A stretch of DNA of 64,000 nt, taken from NCBI GenBank assembly GCA_019095985.1, contig CM032659.1, positions 29,962,939-30,026,938 of the forward strand, in the 5' to 3' direction. The notes beneath the pieces were generated by a model. It was given only the letters and a program-made list of their open reading frames with translations. It searched no databases and was not told the origin of the DNA. Source of the stretch: Streblospio benedicti. Taxonomy: Eukaryota > Annelida > Polychaeta > Spionida > Spionidae. This document shows, in pieces, positions 39,501-49,457 of the stretch (positions are counted from its first letter, which is position 1; each line of letters begins with the position of its first letter). A program made the position numbers and the translations under genes.

Positions 39501-42500
39501 TGAATAACAAGCATTTGGGTACCTGTAGAATCCTGTTGCCTCACCTTAAGCAATGCTACCTGTAAAAGGCAGACATGACTGGGATGATTGTTTTGTTCAC
39601 ACTGCGTATGTGATGTGATGTACTGTGTACTGTAATTGGATATACTATAACACTCACCTGAACATGATGCACATGTATCTGTCTAACCCCTTGTCCGCCT
39701 TGTCCCATGTCCAAGGTGACAATGACCCTGCAGAAGGTTCTCTGTGTAGGAGATGTGCTATAACAATAATATATTTGCACTGTAATTGGCTGTTCTCCTG
39801 AACATGGTGCACATGTAGTACACTAGAGCCTCAATTAAGACCACCTTTCTATTGAGACCACCTCTATAATGAGACTTTTCACCGTCCCAAACCTTCATAA
39901 AGCTATCAGAAAGAACCTCTATATAGAGACCACCTCTCTATCGAGACCACCTAGCACTGGTCCCAAAGGTGGTCCTAATAAAGTGGTTCTACTGTACCTG
40001 TCTACCCCCGTGTCCCCTGCTGCTCCAGGCGATGGTGACCCTGCAGAAGGCGGGCGTGGCGGTGCCGCCCGAGGCCGTGCTGTACGCGCTGCTCAGCACC
40101 TCGCTCACCGGGCTGCTCAACCCGCTCATCTACGCCACGTTCTCCCGCGGCTACCGGCGCGGCTACCGCCGGGTGCTGGCGGCCGCCGCGCACAGGGTGG
40201 CGGACGCCTGCTGCTGGTGCTGCGGGGGGCGGGCGAGCAGCAGGCAGAGGACGACAACACACAGTGGTGATTATAGTTTCTTCTTCTTTTTCTTCTTTTT
40301 CTTCTTTTTCTTCTTTTTCTTCTTCTTCTTCTTCTTTATTCTTTTCTATTCTTTTTGGGTCAGGGGTGGGATTATAAGGTATGGTATCAGAGACCAAAAT
40401 TTTCACATCACCAAAATTTGGTCTTTTTCCCACATCCCACAAATCTTAGGGCATTTTCCCCACATCCCACTTCATTGGAATCCCACATCCCTCTGTTATG
40501 GCTTTTCCCCACATTCTCGTTTTGTTTTGCCTTTCCCTTCCACATCCCACTTCCTTATAGACCCGCCACAATAGTAGGTGGGGGACAACAACACACAGTG
40601 GTAATAATATACGTGCTGTTTTGCGGTTCTAGTCGTAACATATCTCCAAACGTGTTAAATGTATTGGAGGTATGTACTTTTGACAGTGGACTATGCAAAA
40701 CCGTCCATGACAGCTGTGACAGTTTCATAATGATCGGATAAGTGTTTTTCTTTTGGTGTCCTATACAGCCTTGTAGTAGAATCATTTAATGCCTTATTTA
40801 ATGTCTATATATAAGATGAGGCTGATATAACTCGTATTGCGAGAGCTGGAAGGTCAGGAACAACATTGATGCTGGATCTGTATTGGTCGTATACCATGTC
40901 GCAGTCATTTGTAATTATTATGCAAATATTGACATTATATGTTGTGGCTTGTTCATAATGCTGGATAATTGAGGCCGCCAGTTGTCTATTTTGCCATCCG
41001 CTATTAGAGCTATTACCCGTCAAGGTTAGATCACAGCAATACAATTAGAGAAGATCCTACATGGAGGAGAAATGATCAGTTCATTGGCGCCTATTTCATT
41101 TTCTTCCAGCGTCTCTCGGTTTTCATCTATATTATGTCTAATTTGGCTACATACACGTTTTATAGTTGTGAAGCTGATTGCTTGCTCCAGGATGAGTGCG
41201 ATCTCATCATAGCTGGCAGCAAGTAATTTCCCAACACATTTTTGTTCAAACAATTTCTAATTTCCCCACAAACATTCGTTCACACGTTCAGCAGAGATTG
41301 CTGTGGAGATGAGCTTCCATGCTGTGTTATGTGTGGTTTAGACATAAGGTGTACAGTAAATCATACTTAGAAACACTTTTTGTTTCAAGATATAACCCCT
41401 GTAAAATACCACTTGTTGTGATGCCGAATCTTGTGATGCCGATGTCGGATCATCTCTAGGAAGAGACTTCTTTCTGTTGAGACCGCTGATGGCGAGACCC
41501 CGAGTAGTTTTAGTAGAAAGGCTACATGTATACTTATTGATTTGATAGTATCAATCGCTTCATGTGCCCGGGAGAGCAGGGGGATCACTAGTATATGTCT
41601 TGGATAGGTATGCTCCACGTGGAGTTAAAAAATGAGGGGTCTTGAATATGTTTTTTTAAAATGCCAGAATAGGGGGTCTTTCTTTCCGGGTTTACGTGAA
41701 GTCTCTGTATACACACTTTCCTGCTACTCACTAATTTAAATAATATCTATTTAATGTGCATGATAGGATATTAGATGATTTTGGATTAGAATATGATGTG
41801 GAACACTTCCATTCTGTGCGTATCAGCAGCATTATAATTTAGTCCCCCACTAGAAAGGGTGAAAACTATCACAAATGTCACAGCTGCCATCTGACAGTAA
41901 AACTCCCCGATATAAAACACCTACCGGGACCATATCACAACCGTTACTGCGTTGTAACAGTGACTTCATTACAGAAGTTTGTGTCTATAACTATACATCT
42001 ACCGAAAAAAATATTCATAGCTACTGGTGATCACAAGAGTTAATCGTGTACATTTCAGACTCTCTCTGCAGTGGCGATGTCGGCGGCAGCAAGCCCCACA
42101 CAAACGGTGTCTGTCACATGGAGGGGGCAGCCGAGACGTGCAGGGCGGCGGCTGCCGGGGGCCACTCCTCCATGACGGCGGGGTTGCTAGGAGCCTGCTC
42201 CTCGTCGTCCCAGGCAGGGGCCCCTGAGGACGTCCACCACCATGACCCAGGCGGCGGTGGCGGGGGCGAGGACGATGAGGAGGCGGGGGCGCTGTTGCAC
42301 GGCGAGCTCACCACGCCCACATTTGTGAGGATGGCGGCACGGCGGGGCAATGACAAGTGTGGAGGGGGTTCGAGTCTGAGCCTCATCTCAGAGGAGGAGT
42401 CGGCCTGTAGTGATGATGAGGAGGACCTGGAGGAGTCAGAGACAGAGGAGGAGGTGGAAGAGGAGGAGAGGAGGTATCATCAGCACCACCATTTTGAGCA

Positions 42501-42654
42501 TCCTCTTCATGATGATGACTTTGATGAGGATGGTGAGGAGGATGAGACTGATGATGAGAGCGTGGGGCAGTGTGTTGTGGAGGTGGGGGAAGGAGATGAG
42601 GATGAGGTGCATAGACAGCGTGAGTTGAGGGGCCACTTGGAGAGTAACTTCTAA
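30231..42654 (+). CDS. Class A GPCR, prostanoid-receptor-like
   Basis: Seven exons: 30231-30442, 35980-36186, 36420-36501, 37058-37277, 37928-38175, 40029-40266 and 42059-42654. They sum to 1803 bases (600 aa) with matching phases. Family marks: N in TM1 (MVLANILP), D104 in TM2 (LSVTDVL), C131 before TM3 and C217 in loop 2 (likely disulfide), E155-R156-W157 in place of DRY, P321 in TWMP of TM6, NPLIY 354-358 in TM7. The pattern ERxLALRA, the ACLPLWG segment of TM4 and the TM5 segment resemble prostanoid (EP) receptors. However, TM7 has NPLIY instead of DPW(I/V)Y, and the usual TM7 arginine position holds leucine. The tail is about 240 aa, very rich in Glu/Asp and His. Exons are GC-rich within AT-rich introns. 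Ligand unknown; other class A subfamilies are possible. Confidence 0.85.
30454..30534 (+). repeat. (CAG)27 in GPCR intron 1, beside the donor site
   Basis: Twenty-seven uninterrupted CAG triplets begin 12 bases after the exon 1 boundary (donor GTGAGT at 30443). Being in the intron, it is not translated in the predicted mRNA. Confidence 0.95.
30535..34007. other. GPCR intron 1, proximal part
   Basis: Mostly AT-rich with no recognised exon. It includes a short (TG)n near 30676-30694. At 33551-33602 lie AAGCGCCATTTTG (YY1-like) and ACCGGAAGTT (ETS-like), which could be an internal promoter; no downstream exon is recognised. Confidence 0.4.
34008..34083 (+). repeat. G-tract cluster, strong G-quadruplex candidate
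   Basis: About 76 bases of GGGG/GGGGG runs separated by single T. It abuts the left end of the TIR element at 34084. A C-run (34149-34162) lies 65 bases inside that element and could pair with it. Confidence 0.85.
34084..34893. mobile_element. 810-bp non-autonomous TIR DNA transposon
   Basis: The left end reads TTAGACCATAAAAATATAAC then CAACCGTAAATTGTGAC. The reverse complement of the right end reads TTAGACCGTAAAATATGACC then AACGTAAATTGTGAC. These are inverted repeats of about 36 bases with a few differences. No transposase frame is inside. Target duplication is unclear because the left flank is a G-tract. Superfamily unassigned. Confidence 0.65.
34894..35979. other. GPCR intron 1, distal part
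   Basis: No exon recognised. Near 35755-35940 a motif like ACACCCAGCCTAACAATA, with CTACAATAATACAATC, occurs about three times at some 60-65-base spacing, a short tandem repeat. Confidence 0.4.
37485..37640 (+). repeat. Possible tRNA-derived SINE in GPCR intron 4
   Basis: TTAGCCTAATGG (37491-37502) fits an A box and GAGTTCGATTCC (37544-37555) fits a B box at about 45 bases, the spacing of tRNA-derived SINE heads. Downstream body and tail are not delimited. Lies in intron 4 (37278-37927). Confidence 0.4.
38176..39628. other. GPCR intron 5, proximal part
   Basis: AT-rich; no exon, RNA or repeat family recognised before the duplicated segment at 39629. Confidence 0.4.
39629..39740 (+). repeat. 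Decayed duplicate of the GPCR exon 6 acceptor and first codons
   Basis: This stretch matches the segment leading into exon 6. Both share ACTGTAATTGG, CCTGAACATG(A/G)TGCACATGTA, a CTGTCTA(A)CCCC pyrimidine tract, a CCAAG/CCAG acceptor-like end and ATGACCCTGCAGAAGG / GTGACCCTGCAGAAGG. The copy then loses similarity after the AAGG codon. It is a tandem partial duplication with a period near 150 bp before later insertion. It would encode VTMTLQKVLC in place of AMVTLQKAGV. Confidence 0.75.
39821..39994. mobile_element. 174-bp pogo/Tigger-like MITE with TA target duplication
   Basis: Ends are CACTAGAGCCTCAATTAAG and, inverted, CAGTAGAACCACTTTATTAG; TA flanks both sides (39819-39820, 39995-39996). 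The interior repeats GAGACCACCTCT. The duplicate of this site at 39670-39700 lacks the element, giving an empty-site comparison. It ends 34 bases before exon 6. Confidence 0.75.
40276..40584 (-). mobile_element. Retroposon-like insert just after GPCR exon 6
   Basis: An insert of about 309 bases lies between two 25-base direct repeats, 40251-40275 and 40585-40609 (22 of 25 match). Read on the minus strand it has a GTGGGATGTGGGG-rich body and ends in a GAAGAAAAAG-rich tail beside the repeat, as retroposed elements do. The body is related to the C-rich repeat at 19305-19440. The first direct repeat includes the end of exon 6 and its donor. Confidence 0.55.
40278..40337 (+). repeat. TTC/TTTTTC pyrimidine microsatellite
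   Basis: Runs of TTC and CTTTTT units, which form the A/G-rich tail of the insert on the minus strand. Confidence 0.9.
40610..42058. other. GPCR intron 6, distal part
   Basis: No exon recognised. Minus-strand frames of 75-79 codons (40805-41044, 41026-41253) show no motif I know. Confidence 0.4.
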
Positions 42655-43318
42655 CCTGCTGTTTATTGAAGTGCTTATTGTGCACGCTGGACATTATATG
42701 AATGGAAAAAGTACATGATAAGTGTTGAGTAAACAGTTTGTGTGCACTTTGAACATTACGATTTGCTTTGCACAACAGGAGGTGGGCACATATCTTGCAG
42801 GCCTGTACAAGTGTGAAACTGGCTGAAGACCACTGGTCAGTGGGAAGTAGAAATGACTCGAGGGCAAGTGCCTCTTGTCGTCTCACAATGACAAGTCCCA
42901 TGGTATCTGTTTTACACGTCCTTATACTGACTATATCACGTTTTATCCGTGTGACTACCTAATATTCTGTGAAGACAAATACAAAGATTTTCAATGCAGT
43001 CCATGTGGCAAGTGGTCAACACCAGTTGGTTTCAAGGTGTGAATTAAACTTATTGTTCTTTGATCGTCATGGATAAATGTTATTGGCATTGTGGAAAACA
43101 TTTCTGTCTGTTAGTGATCTTAGCACATCTTGGATGAATGTAACCATTCTTGGTTTTCAGTTGTCTGGGAGTTTCCAAGACCAGATACATTTGAAAAGTT
43201 TGATGATTGGGTTCTGTAATGCAACCCATGCACATTGATTATGTGAAATTTTTATTTGTTACACATTCTTCTACTTTGCAACATGATGCTGCTGTCTCAC
43301 CCACTGAAAATATTTCAC

Positions 43319-43324
43319 AATAAA
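43319..43324 (+). terminator. Candidate poly(A) signal of the GPCR
   Basis: AATAAA about 665 bases after the GPCR stop codon, followed within about 30 bases by a T-rich stretch. This would give a 3' UTR of roughly 690 bases. Confidence 0.45.
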
Positions 43325-43499
43325 CTGATAAAATGCATTTCATATTTTGTTTTTTTTTTGTTGGAAAGGAGTGTAACACAAATACGAGTAACTATTCAAC
43401 GTTTACTATAGATTTATATGTTTAAAATTGACTTAGTTATATCAACATAAACATTGTAAAAGAAAATTTAAAATTACTTAATATAAAACAAACTGCTGT

Positions 43500-43565
43500 G
43501 GACCAAATACACACACACCACGCATGCACGCACGCACGCACACGCACGAACACATACATGTACAC
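43500..43565. repeat. Degenerate CA/CGCA microsatellite
   Basis: ACACACAC followed by CGCACGCACGCAC and CACACAAATA units. Not coding. Confidence 0.75.
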
Positions 43566-46166
43566 ACAAATAAACATGGTTTGTGTGTTTTTGTTTAGTC
43601 TGGATGGTAGTACATTTGTGATTATTATAAGCATTGGCCATATTGCTAAATTGTCCTGGTATGAAACATTACCTAAACGATCACTTTACATACTTTACCA
43701 ACTGAATTGTAATGAAATAGATCCAGCAAGACAAAACGAAAACTACATTATTTCCTTCACTAAACTATACGGCTTCTGACTTCGACAACTATCAGGCTCC
43801 TGACTCCAACTTATTGGTAAGACAAGAACCACAGGCCACACCAGTAAGCTTGCTTTAATGTACACCAGAGTCCAGGGTATGAGGCGGCCTCCGGTGACCT
43901 CTAAACATTAGGTCTCTTTAGGCGTGTAACACCCTGGCCAAGGCGGCCTTGTATACGAGTCCACCTGGTGCCCTATATCTTCCACAATGTGAACTTTCAC
44001 TGAGCGCCAGTGTGGGGCAAGTTTCCTCAGCACATATGTTGAGTGTTATGATAAAATTATTGTCTAATCTCTTATGCTACCGTGTTTTGTACAGTACACC
44101 AAAAATAGCATTTTTTATGGAAAAAAAGTTAAGTGGCATTTTGTATTGATTACACACTAACTGCAGAAATATACGTAATGGTTTTTGATCATTGTCTATC
44201 AGCTTAAGAAAAAGTAAACGAGAAACATTCCATTTCAATATTACCGTGAGTATTTCAAACAATTTTACGTTTCTAACAAACAGCACAAAATGCCCATACA
44301 TGTACGTATACAGGGCTGTAGCACGGATAGCAAATGTTTGGAGGGGGCGGAGGGTGTGTGTGCTTTTTCGTAGTATCTGAGATTATCTAAGACAGAGAAG
44401 CAACCTTTAAAAAATATGCAAAAACTCAGTTTGATTCAGGAGTTGAAAAATATCAAAATATCTCTTCCAAAACATAAAAGGCAGCTGCCTCTCTCAGCTG
44501 TAGCTACCGTGAGCAAGGGTACCGTGACATTTATATTTATCAATGCCACAGTCAAAATCCATAAAGTTCCTGGTGCCTGTGCTTGTACACAACAAATTGA
44601 TGTGACGACCTCAACTTTGGTTTGGGATAATAGGCTTGAGTGGTGTTTTTTTTTTAGAAAGAGAGGCTTGATACCTCCATTTTGGGTGGTTTACTAAGTA
44701 AGTCATTATATTCTGCATTGTTATTGGCCATGTTGTTTCACAATTTTCTATTCAATAACTATTGACATACTAGTATCATTTTTAAAGTATTCACCGTGTA
44801 CTGCTTCATAATCTTTTCAAAAAAATTGTGGCTGGCATTTTTGCTACACCTGGAACCAATTCAATAGCCTCTGAATTTGTGATTCTAAATTATACCATTT
44901 TAACTGTGAACCGAACACTCAGTGATGATCACACTTACAGACAAGCAGTGTTTTAAAGAGCAAGCAGAGCTGGATTGATCCAGCTGCGTAGTAAAACAAC
45001 GCACCCATAATGGCCCCTTGTCATGATATTTCCCCATAATGAGCCCTAGCGAGACATTAATATTGCACGGGCTAAAAACAAAGGATTGATCTGTATTGAA
45101 TGCAAATGGCCGACGACGACATCTCATGATAATAGGTTCATTGTTCGCGTAAACAGACTCATGGATTTACACTTTCTGCCATTGTAGCAGAGTTGCTGGC
45201 CAGTTGGAGTAGTATCTGTGGTATAAAGCTAGAGTCAGTCAGTCCCCGGGTGTTTTTTTGTGATGTAACAATTCATTTGAACTGTTCATCTCAATCATCT
45301 GTAAACCGTCATTCATGAGCCGTCACCTGTAAAACTATTTTATTTTCGTGAAACAACGGAATGTTTATTTGAACTAGTTCATTGTTTTCACTTATTATTA
45401 TTTCTACAGAAATCTGTAACGACGAAATCAAACCAAAAATAACGTTCTATGCGTGACTAATCATGGAGTGCTTTCAAAGTTTGTTTTTATTTCACGACAA
45501 TATATCTTCATCCACAGCTTTTGGAATTCTCATTCTAACTAGAACGTCTAACACGTATTCATAATGCACACAGAAAATGCTATATGGCAAGTACTTTCCA
45601 CACGGAATACAATGACTTTGAACACAATATTTTGGGGAATGATTCGACGTAGTAATGGTTACTAGACTTTGCTGTCTCGTTTGTGAATGTTAAAACGTCC
45701 TCTGCGCATCATGAGAACATACTTCTGTGTTTCAGGGCAACAGGTTATTTGATGTGGGGTAATAATTGCATTGCACCATCTTTGATGTGAATCTCACGTG
45801 GCAGACAATAACACTTAATTGATGAGCACTCATCTCTCGCACACAGACCTTGGGGCTGGCTGTGGGTGTTTAATCTTCCATTACTAGTGATGCGGAATAC
45901 TCTATGTGACTTGCCCCCACATTCTCTGCCATAGTAGTTGCTTTGTGGTCTATGTTAGGACTATGCGTTGGTAAAACACAGAGATTATTTTCAAACAATA
46001 ACGCAATGGGGTGTTTAACAATCTCCTTGAAAAAAGCAAGCTTGACGCCCCAAATAACTATGTCATTGGCATTTCAGCCAATAAAAAATGTACAGGAGGC
46101 TGGCAGGGAATTGTATGTAGGGAATTGTATGTAATACTTCGACTTTTCAATAACAAATATTTGTCC
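43566..46166. other. Intergenic DNA, nothing firmly recognised
   Basis: A short GC-richer patch near 43870-43980 has two GAGGCGGCC/AAGGCGGCC segments and may be a repeat. No exon, RNA or known family was identified in the remainder. Confidence 0.4.
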
Positions 46167-46266
46167 NNNNNNNNNNNNNNNNNNNNNNNNNNNNNNNNNN
46201 NNNNNNNNNNNNNNNNNNNNNNNNNNNNNNNNNNNNNNNNNNNNNNNNNNNNNNNNNNNNNNNNNN
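46167..46266. other. Assembly gap (100 N)
   Basis: Exactly 100 unknown bases; the true gap size is unknown. Confidence 0.99.
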
Positions 46267-46621
46267 TGTTTATTCACCTGCACTGTTTGGTTCGCACAGT
46301 GATTATTTGTTGTGCAATGACATTTGCAGGTAACTGAGCAGCGATAGAGGGAAAATGAACTGGTAAAATACCTTAACATCTAAAACATCAGGAAAATAAT
46401 ACCCCATCCTCATCTATATCAGGCTGATTGTACAAGTCGCCAGGTATTGAAAGATATTGAAACAATGCATGTTATAATATGTTCTTAAATATGAAAATCT
46501 CAACAATTCCACTTATATTATAGACGGTTTAAAACAAAACTCGGGTGGTATGACTGTGCTTTGAATGCGGCATCGCTCCCGACACTTTGCATAGAGAGTA
46601 GATGAGGCCAAAATCAATAAA

Positions 46622-46650
46622 ACGTGACGCGGATGTGACGTCACAGGGGA
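46622..46650. promoter_or_regulatory. CRE-like site
   Basis: ACGTGACGCGGATGTGACGTCAC holds a perfect TGACGTCA beside a TGACGCGG half-site. No gene is recognised nearby, so this may be chance. Confidence 0.25.
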
Positions 46651-47065
46651 GCCGGGCCACCACCTGATGCATCCGCTTTGGGGGCTGATCATTAGAGAGT
46701 CAGGGTAGGGGGATGGGTGGGTGCTTGTTTTCTTTTAACCTGACACCAGTCTTTTATCTTTTAAGATAATATGCAATTTTGTTTCGTAAACGTTTTATTT
46801 CAAACTTCATGGTATCTATTTATCTGCAAACATTTATTTTTGTATAACAATTGGCTATCAGTACCATTTTTTAAATCTTAATATCACCATACTAGTGCGT
46901 GCATCCCATGAGGTGAAACGTCACACAATAAAAGAGTGGCTATAATTTTAAGAAAGTTTTATTCTTATTTTATGAATATTTCTAATACATTTGTGAGGAA
47001 TTTACTGTAAATACAATTAAAGATATCCATAAATTGATACATTTATGATGAACGTTTTGCACTTA

Positions 47066-47174
47066 CAGTGAAACCTCTCTATCAAAATTACCCAGCGTAA
47101 AATGGTCTCAATACCTAGGTGGTCTCTTTATGCAGTTTCAAAGGGAAAAAACTCTTTTCGGGTACTTTCTACTG
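47066..47174. mobile_element. pogo/Tigger-like MITE
   Basis: Starts CAGTGAAACCTCTCTATC and ends TACTTTCTACTG, whose reverse complement is CAGTAGAAAGTA. The interior has AGGTGGTCTC. A TA precedes the left end, but the right flank is CA. Confidence 0.6.
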
Positions 47175-48570
47175 CAGGACAACTGGCTATTAACCCGTCG
47201 TCTGCCGGGGGCCATTGATCCGGCCCAGCTTTAATGCAACTTTGAGCACCTTGGCCAAAATGGCGATGCCCTCATCAAACTGTCGTCTGGTGGACGTTTT
47301 GACGACTTGAACAGGGCATAAGAAATTAAAGTGGCAAAACATGAGATTCACTGAGATTCTGTTAACTGGTGTATTCCATCAAACATTACAGGAATCGCTG
47401 GCGGATCCAGGTTCTAGCAGAAAACTATCTAGGCTTCACTTATTTTGGGAAAGGGGGTCGGGCAAACAACCTCTACTTCTGGATATACTACTTTCGGATA
47501 GGCTACCAATGTGCCTTAGACAGTATAGATTTATGCTCACAGACAAAAACCTTGAGACAGAGAGCAATTTCAAACTTAGGAAAATATGAAATATTGTGAG
47601 AAAAGTGTACATTTAAAGTCGTCAAAGTGGACATGTATATGATAAACACTGTTTGGCCTGTTAATTGTATACATTGTATTGCAATACTGGGGGTGATATA
47701 GATATCCATTCAATGGAGGAAAACTTGCTGGGACTCATGATTCCATCTTCTTATCATTGTTTACAACATATAACATGAACATATAAACAAGAAAGCCATA
47801 GTCTACTTTCTCCCAGTTTCCTCCTATTATTTAGCAGACAGCAATCACATATATATCTTGCTGTACAAGTCTGAGCATGAGATAAAGTTGCCAGATATCA
47901 AGGGGACTGAGGAACCATCAAACATTGAGTAACATCTAAGTAAGATTTAATGTTTGCAACATTGTTCATGTACACTAGTGCAGTGGGATTCATGTATTGT
48001 GCAGATTAGGATAAAATATCTGAGCTAATATTACAATATGGGAATCTTATGTCAGGTTACATCTTACAAAGCATTTACTTGTCTGAAAGAATAATGAACA
48101 ATTGAACATAGCAATATATCTTTTGAATGCTCCATTACAATGAAAAAAAAATCCAAATGACCATGTTAACCAAACGTAGCTTTAAAAGACCACAATTGCA
48201 CAGTTCTTTTGTTTTAGAATAAAAGACCACCACAACTCCACCACCCCCACATAACCATAAAACGTGGCTGTATGGTCGCTCAAGGCAATCCTGGTGTCAC
48301 ATAACAACATGGGCCACAGACAGCAGGAGTGGGGAAGATGTAAAGCAAGATATAGTGATAGCATCGTTGCTTTCTATTTCCTGTAACAAAACCATTGATG
48401 TTCATATGATACGTGCTCATCTGCTTGATATTGGTTCTATACTTGAGGTACTGGCTTGTGTTTGAATTACAGACGACTTGTTAATACGATGAGTGGTACA
48501 GTTGGTAATACCAACTCACGTGGGTTTTGATCATAGAAATGCTTTAAACCTAATAATCAGTCTGACGAAT
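47175..48570. other. Intergenic DNA, nothing recognised
   Basis: A GGCGGATCCAGG motif near 47402 resembles MITE ends elsewhere in the window but has no partner. A 35-base tRNA-like stretch near 48490 (GAGTGGTACAGTTGGTAATA) may be a SINE relic. Confidence 0.4.
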
Positions 48571-48572
48571 TT

Positions 48573-48852
48573 TTCTCCCCGGTTTGCCGTTCATTCTAGA
48601 TTCTAATTGGTTAAGAGCCGTAGGAGATCATGTTATCTCCCTTACTTTGTGAACGGTAAACAACATCAAGTTAAATAATTCTGTTAAACTGGGGAGATAA
48701 AAGGCAATGGTCTTGTTTTAGTGTTGAGATAACACTAGCTATGCACTTCTGGTGTCTTAGCCTGCTCTCGTTCGTTAACGCTCACTCGAGCAGGCTTAGA
48801 CACCACTCGTGCAAGCTAGCGTAATCTCCACACTAAAAATTACCATGACCTT
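48573..48852. repeat. Compound foldback (inverted-repeat) element
   Basis: Arms of about 70 bases, 48701-48770 and 48785-48852, pair with roughly 80 percent identity around a GTTAAC-containing spacer. Shared core: GTGTCTTAGCCTGCTC and GAGCAGGCTTAGACAC. Just upstream, TCTCCCCGGTTTGCCGTTCA (48575-48594) pairs with GTGAACGG plus TAAAC and AAACTGGGGAGA near 48650-48697, with an inner GGAGAT/ATCTCC hairpin at 48622-48640. Probably a foldback MITE or two adjacent ones. No ORF. Confidence 0.65.
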
Positions 48853-49261
48853 TATAGTCTCAATAATTAGTAATCGGAGGGTGATTGTGAATGAAGACAC
48901 AAATGAGGTATCAGGATAGGCGAATCTTCTCTTTGTTACAATTGCAACTTGTGGTGTTAGAATTCATACCTGAGACAAGTGAGCAATCGACAGTCTGATA
49001 GTTTTGCTCATTCACCATATGATGTTCAATTGATTTGACTGGCTAGCTATGTGATATGACATAAACTGCATTAAACTTGGTAGAGATGCTGGAACAACTA
49101 TGGCCCACATGGAGTCGAGCAGAGTCAGCGGCAATAAAAGTTCCATGTCCACATGTTATTATATTCTGATGAGCTTTGCCCCTAGAGATGAACAGACATT
49201 TACATGTCTAGTCAAGTCCAGTAACCAACCTCCATCGGGTAAAGAAACGTGAAGCTAAATG

Positions 49262-49457
49262 CAGTAAAACCTCTAGCTAAGAACTCGAACTCTTCTATAA
49301 AGAGACCACCTCTATGATGATACATTTCTTGCAGGTCTAACCCGTCATAAAGAGACCACCACAAACTTCTACAAAGAGATCGCCTCTAATAAGATGGGTT
49401 CTCTATTGAGAGCACTTCAGTGCAGGCTGACGGTTGTCCTAATAGCTAGGTTCTATG
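49262..49457. mobile_element. pogo/Tigger-like MITE
   Basis: Starts CAGTAAAACCTCTAGCTAAG and ends with an inverted CATAGAACCTAGCTATTAGG. The interior repeats AAAGAGACCACC three times. The family is recognised from other copies in this window. Confidence 0.6.

Noticed and set aside
40805-41253. Minus-strand ORFs considered as transposase remnants
   Set aside because: No DDE signature or known motif could be seen in either frame.
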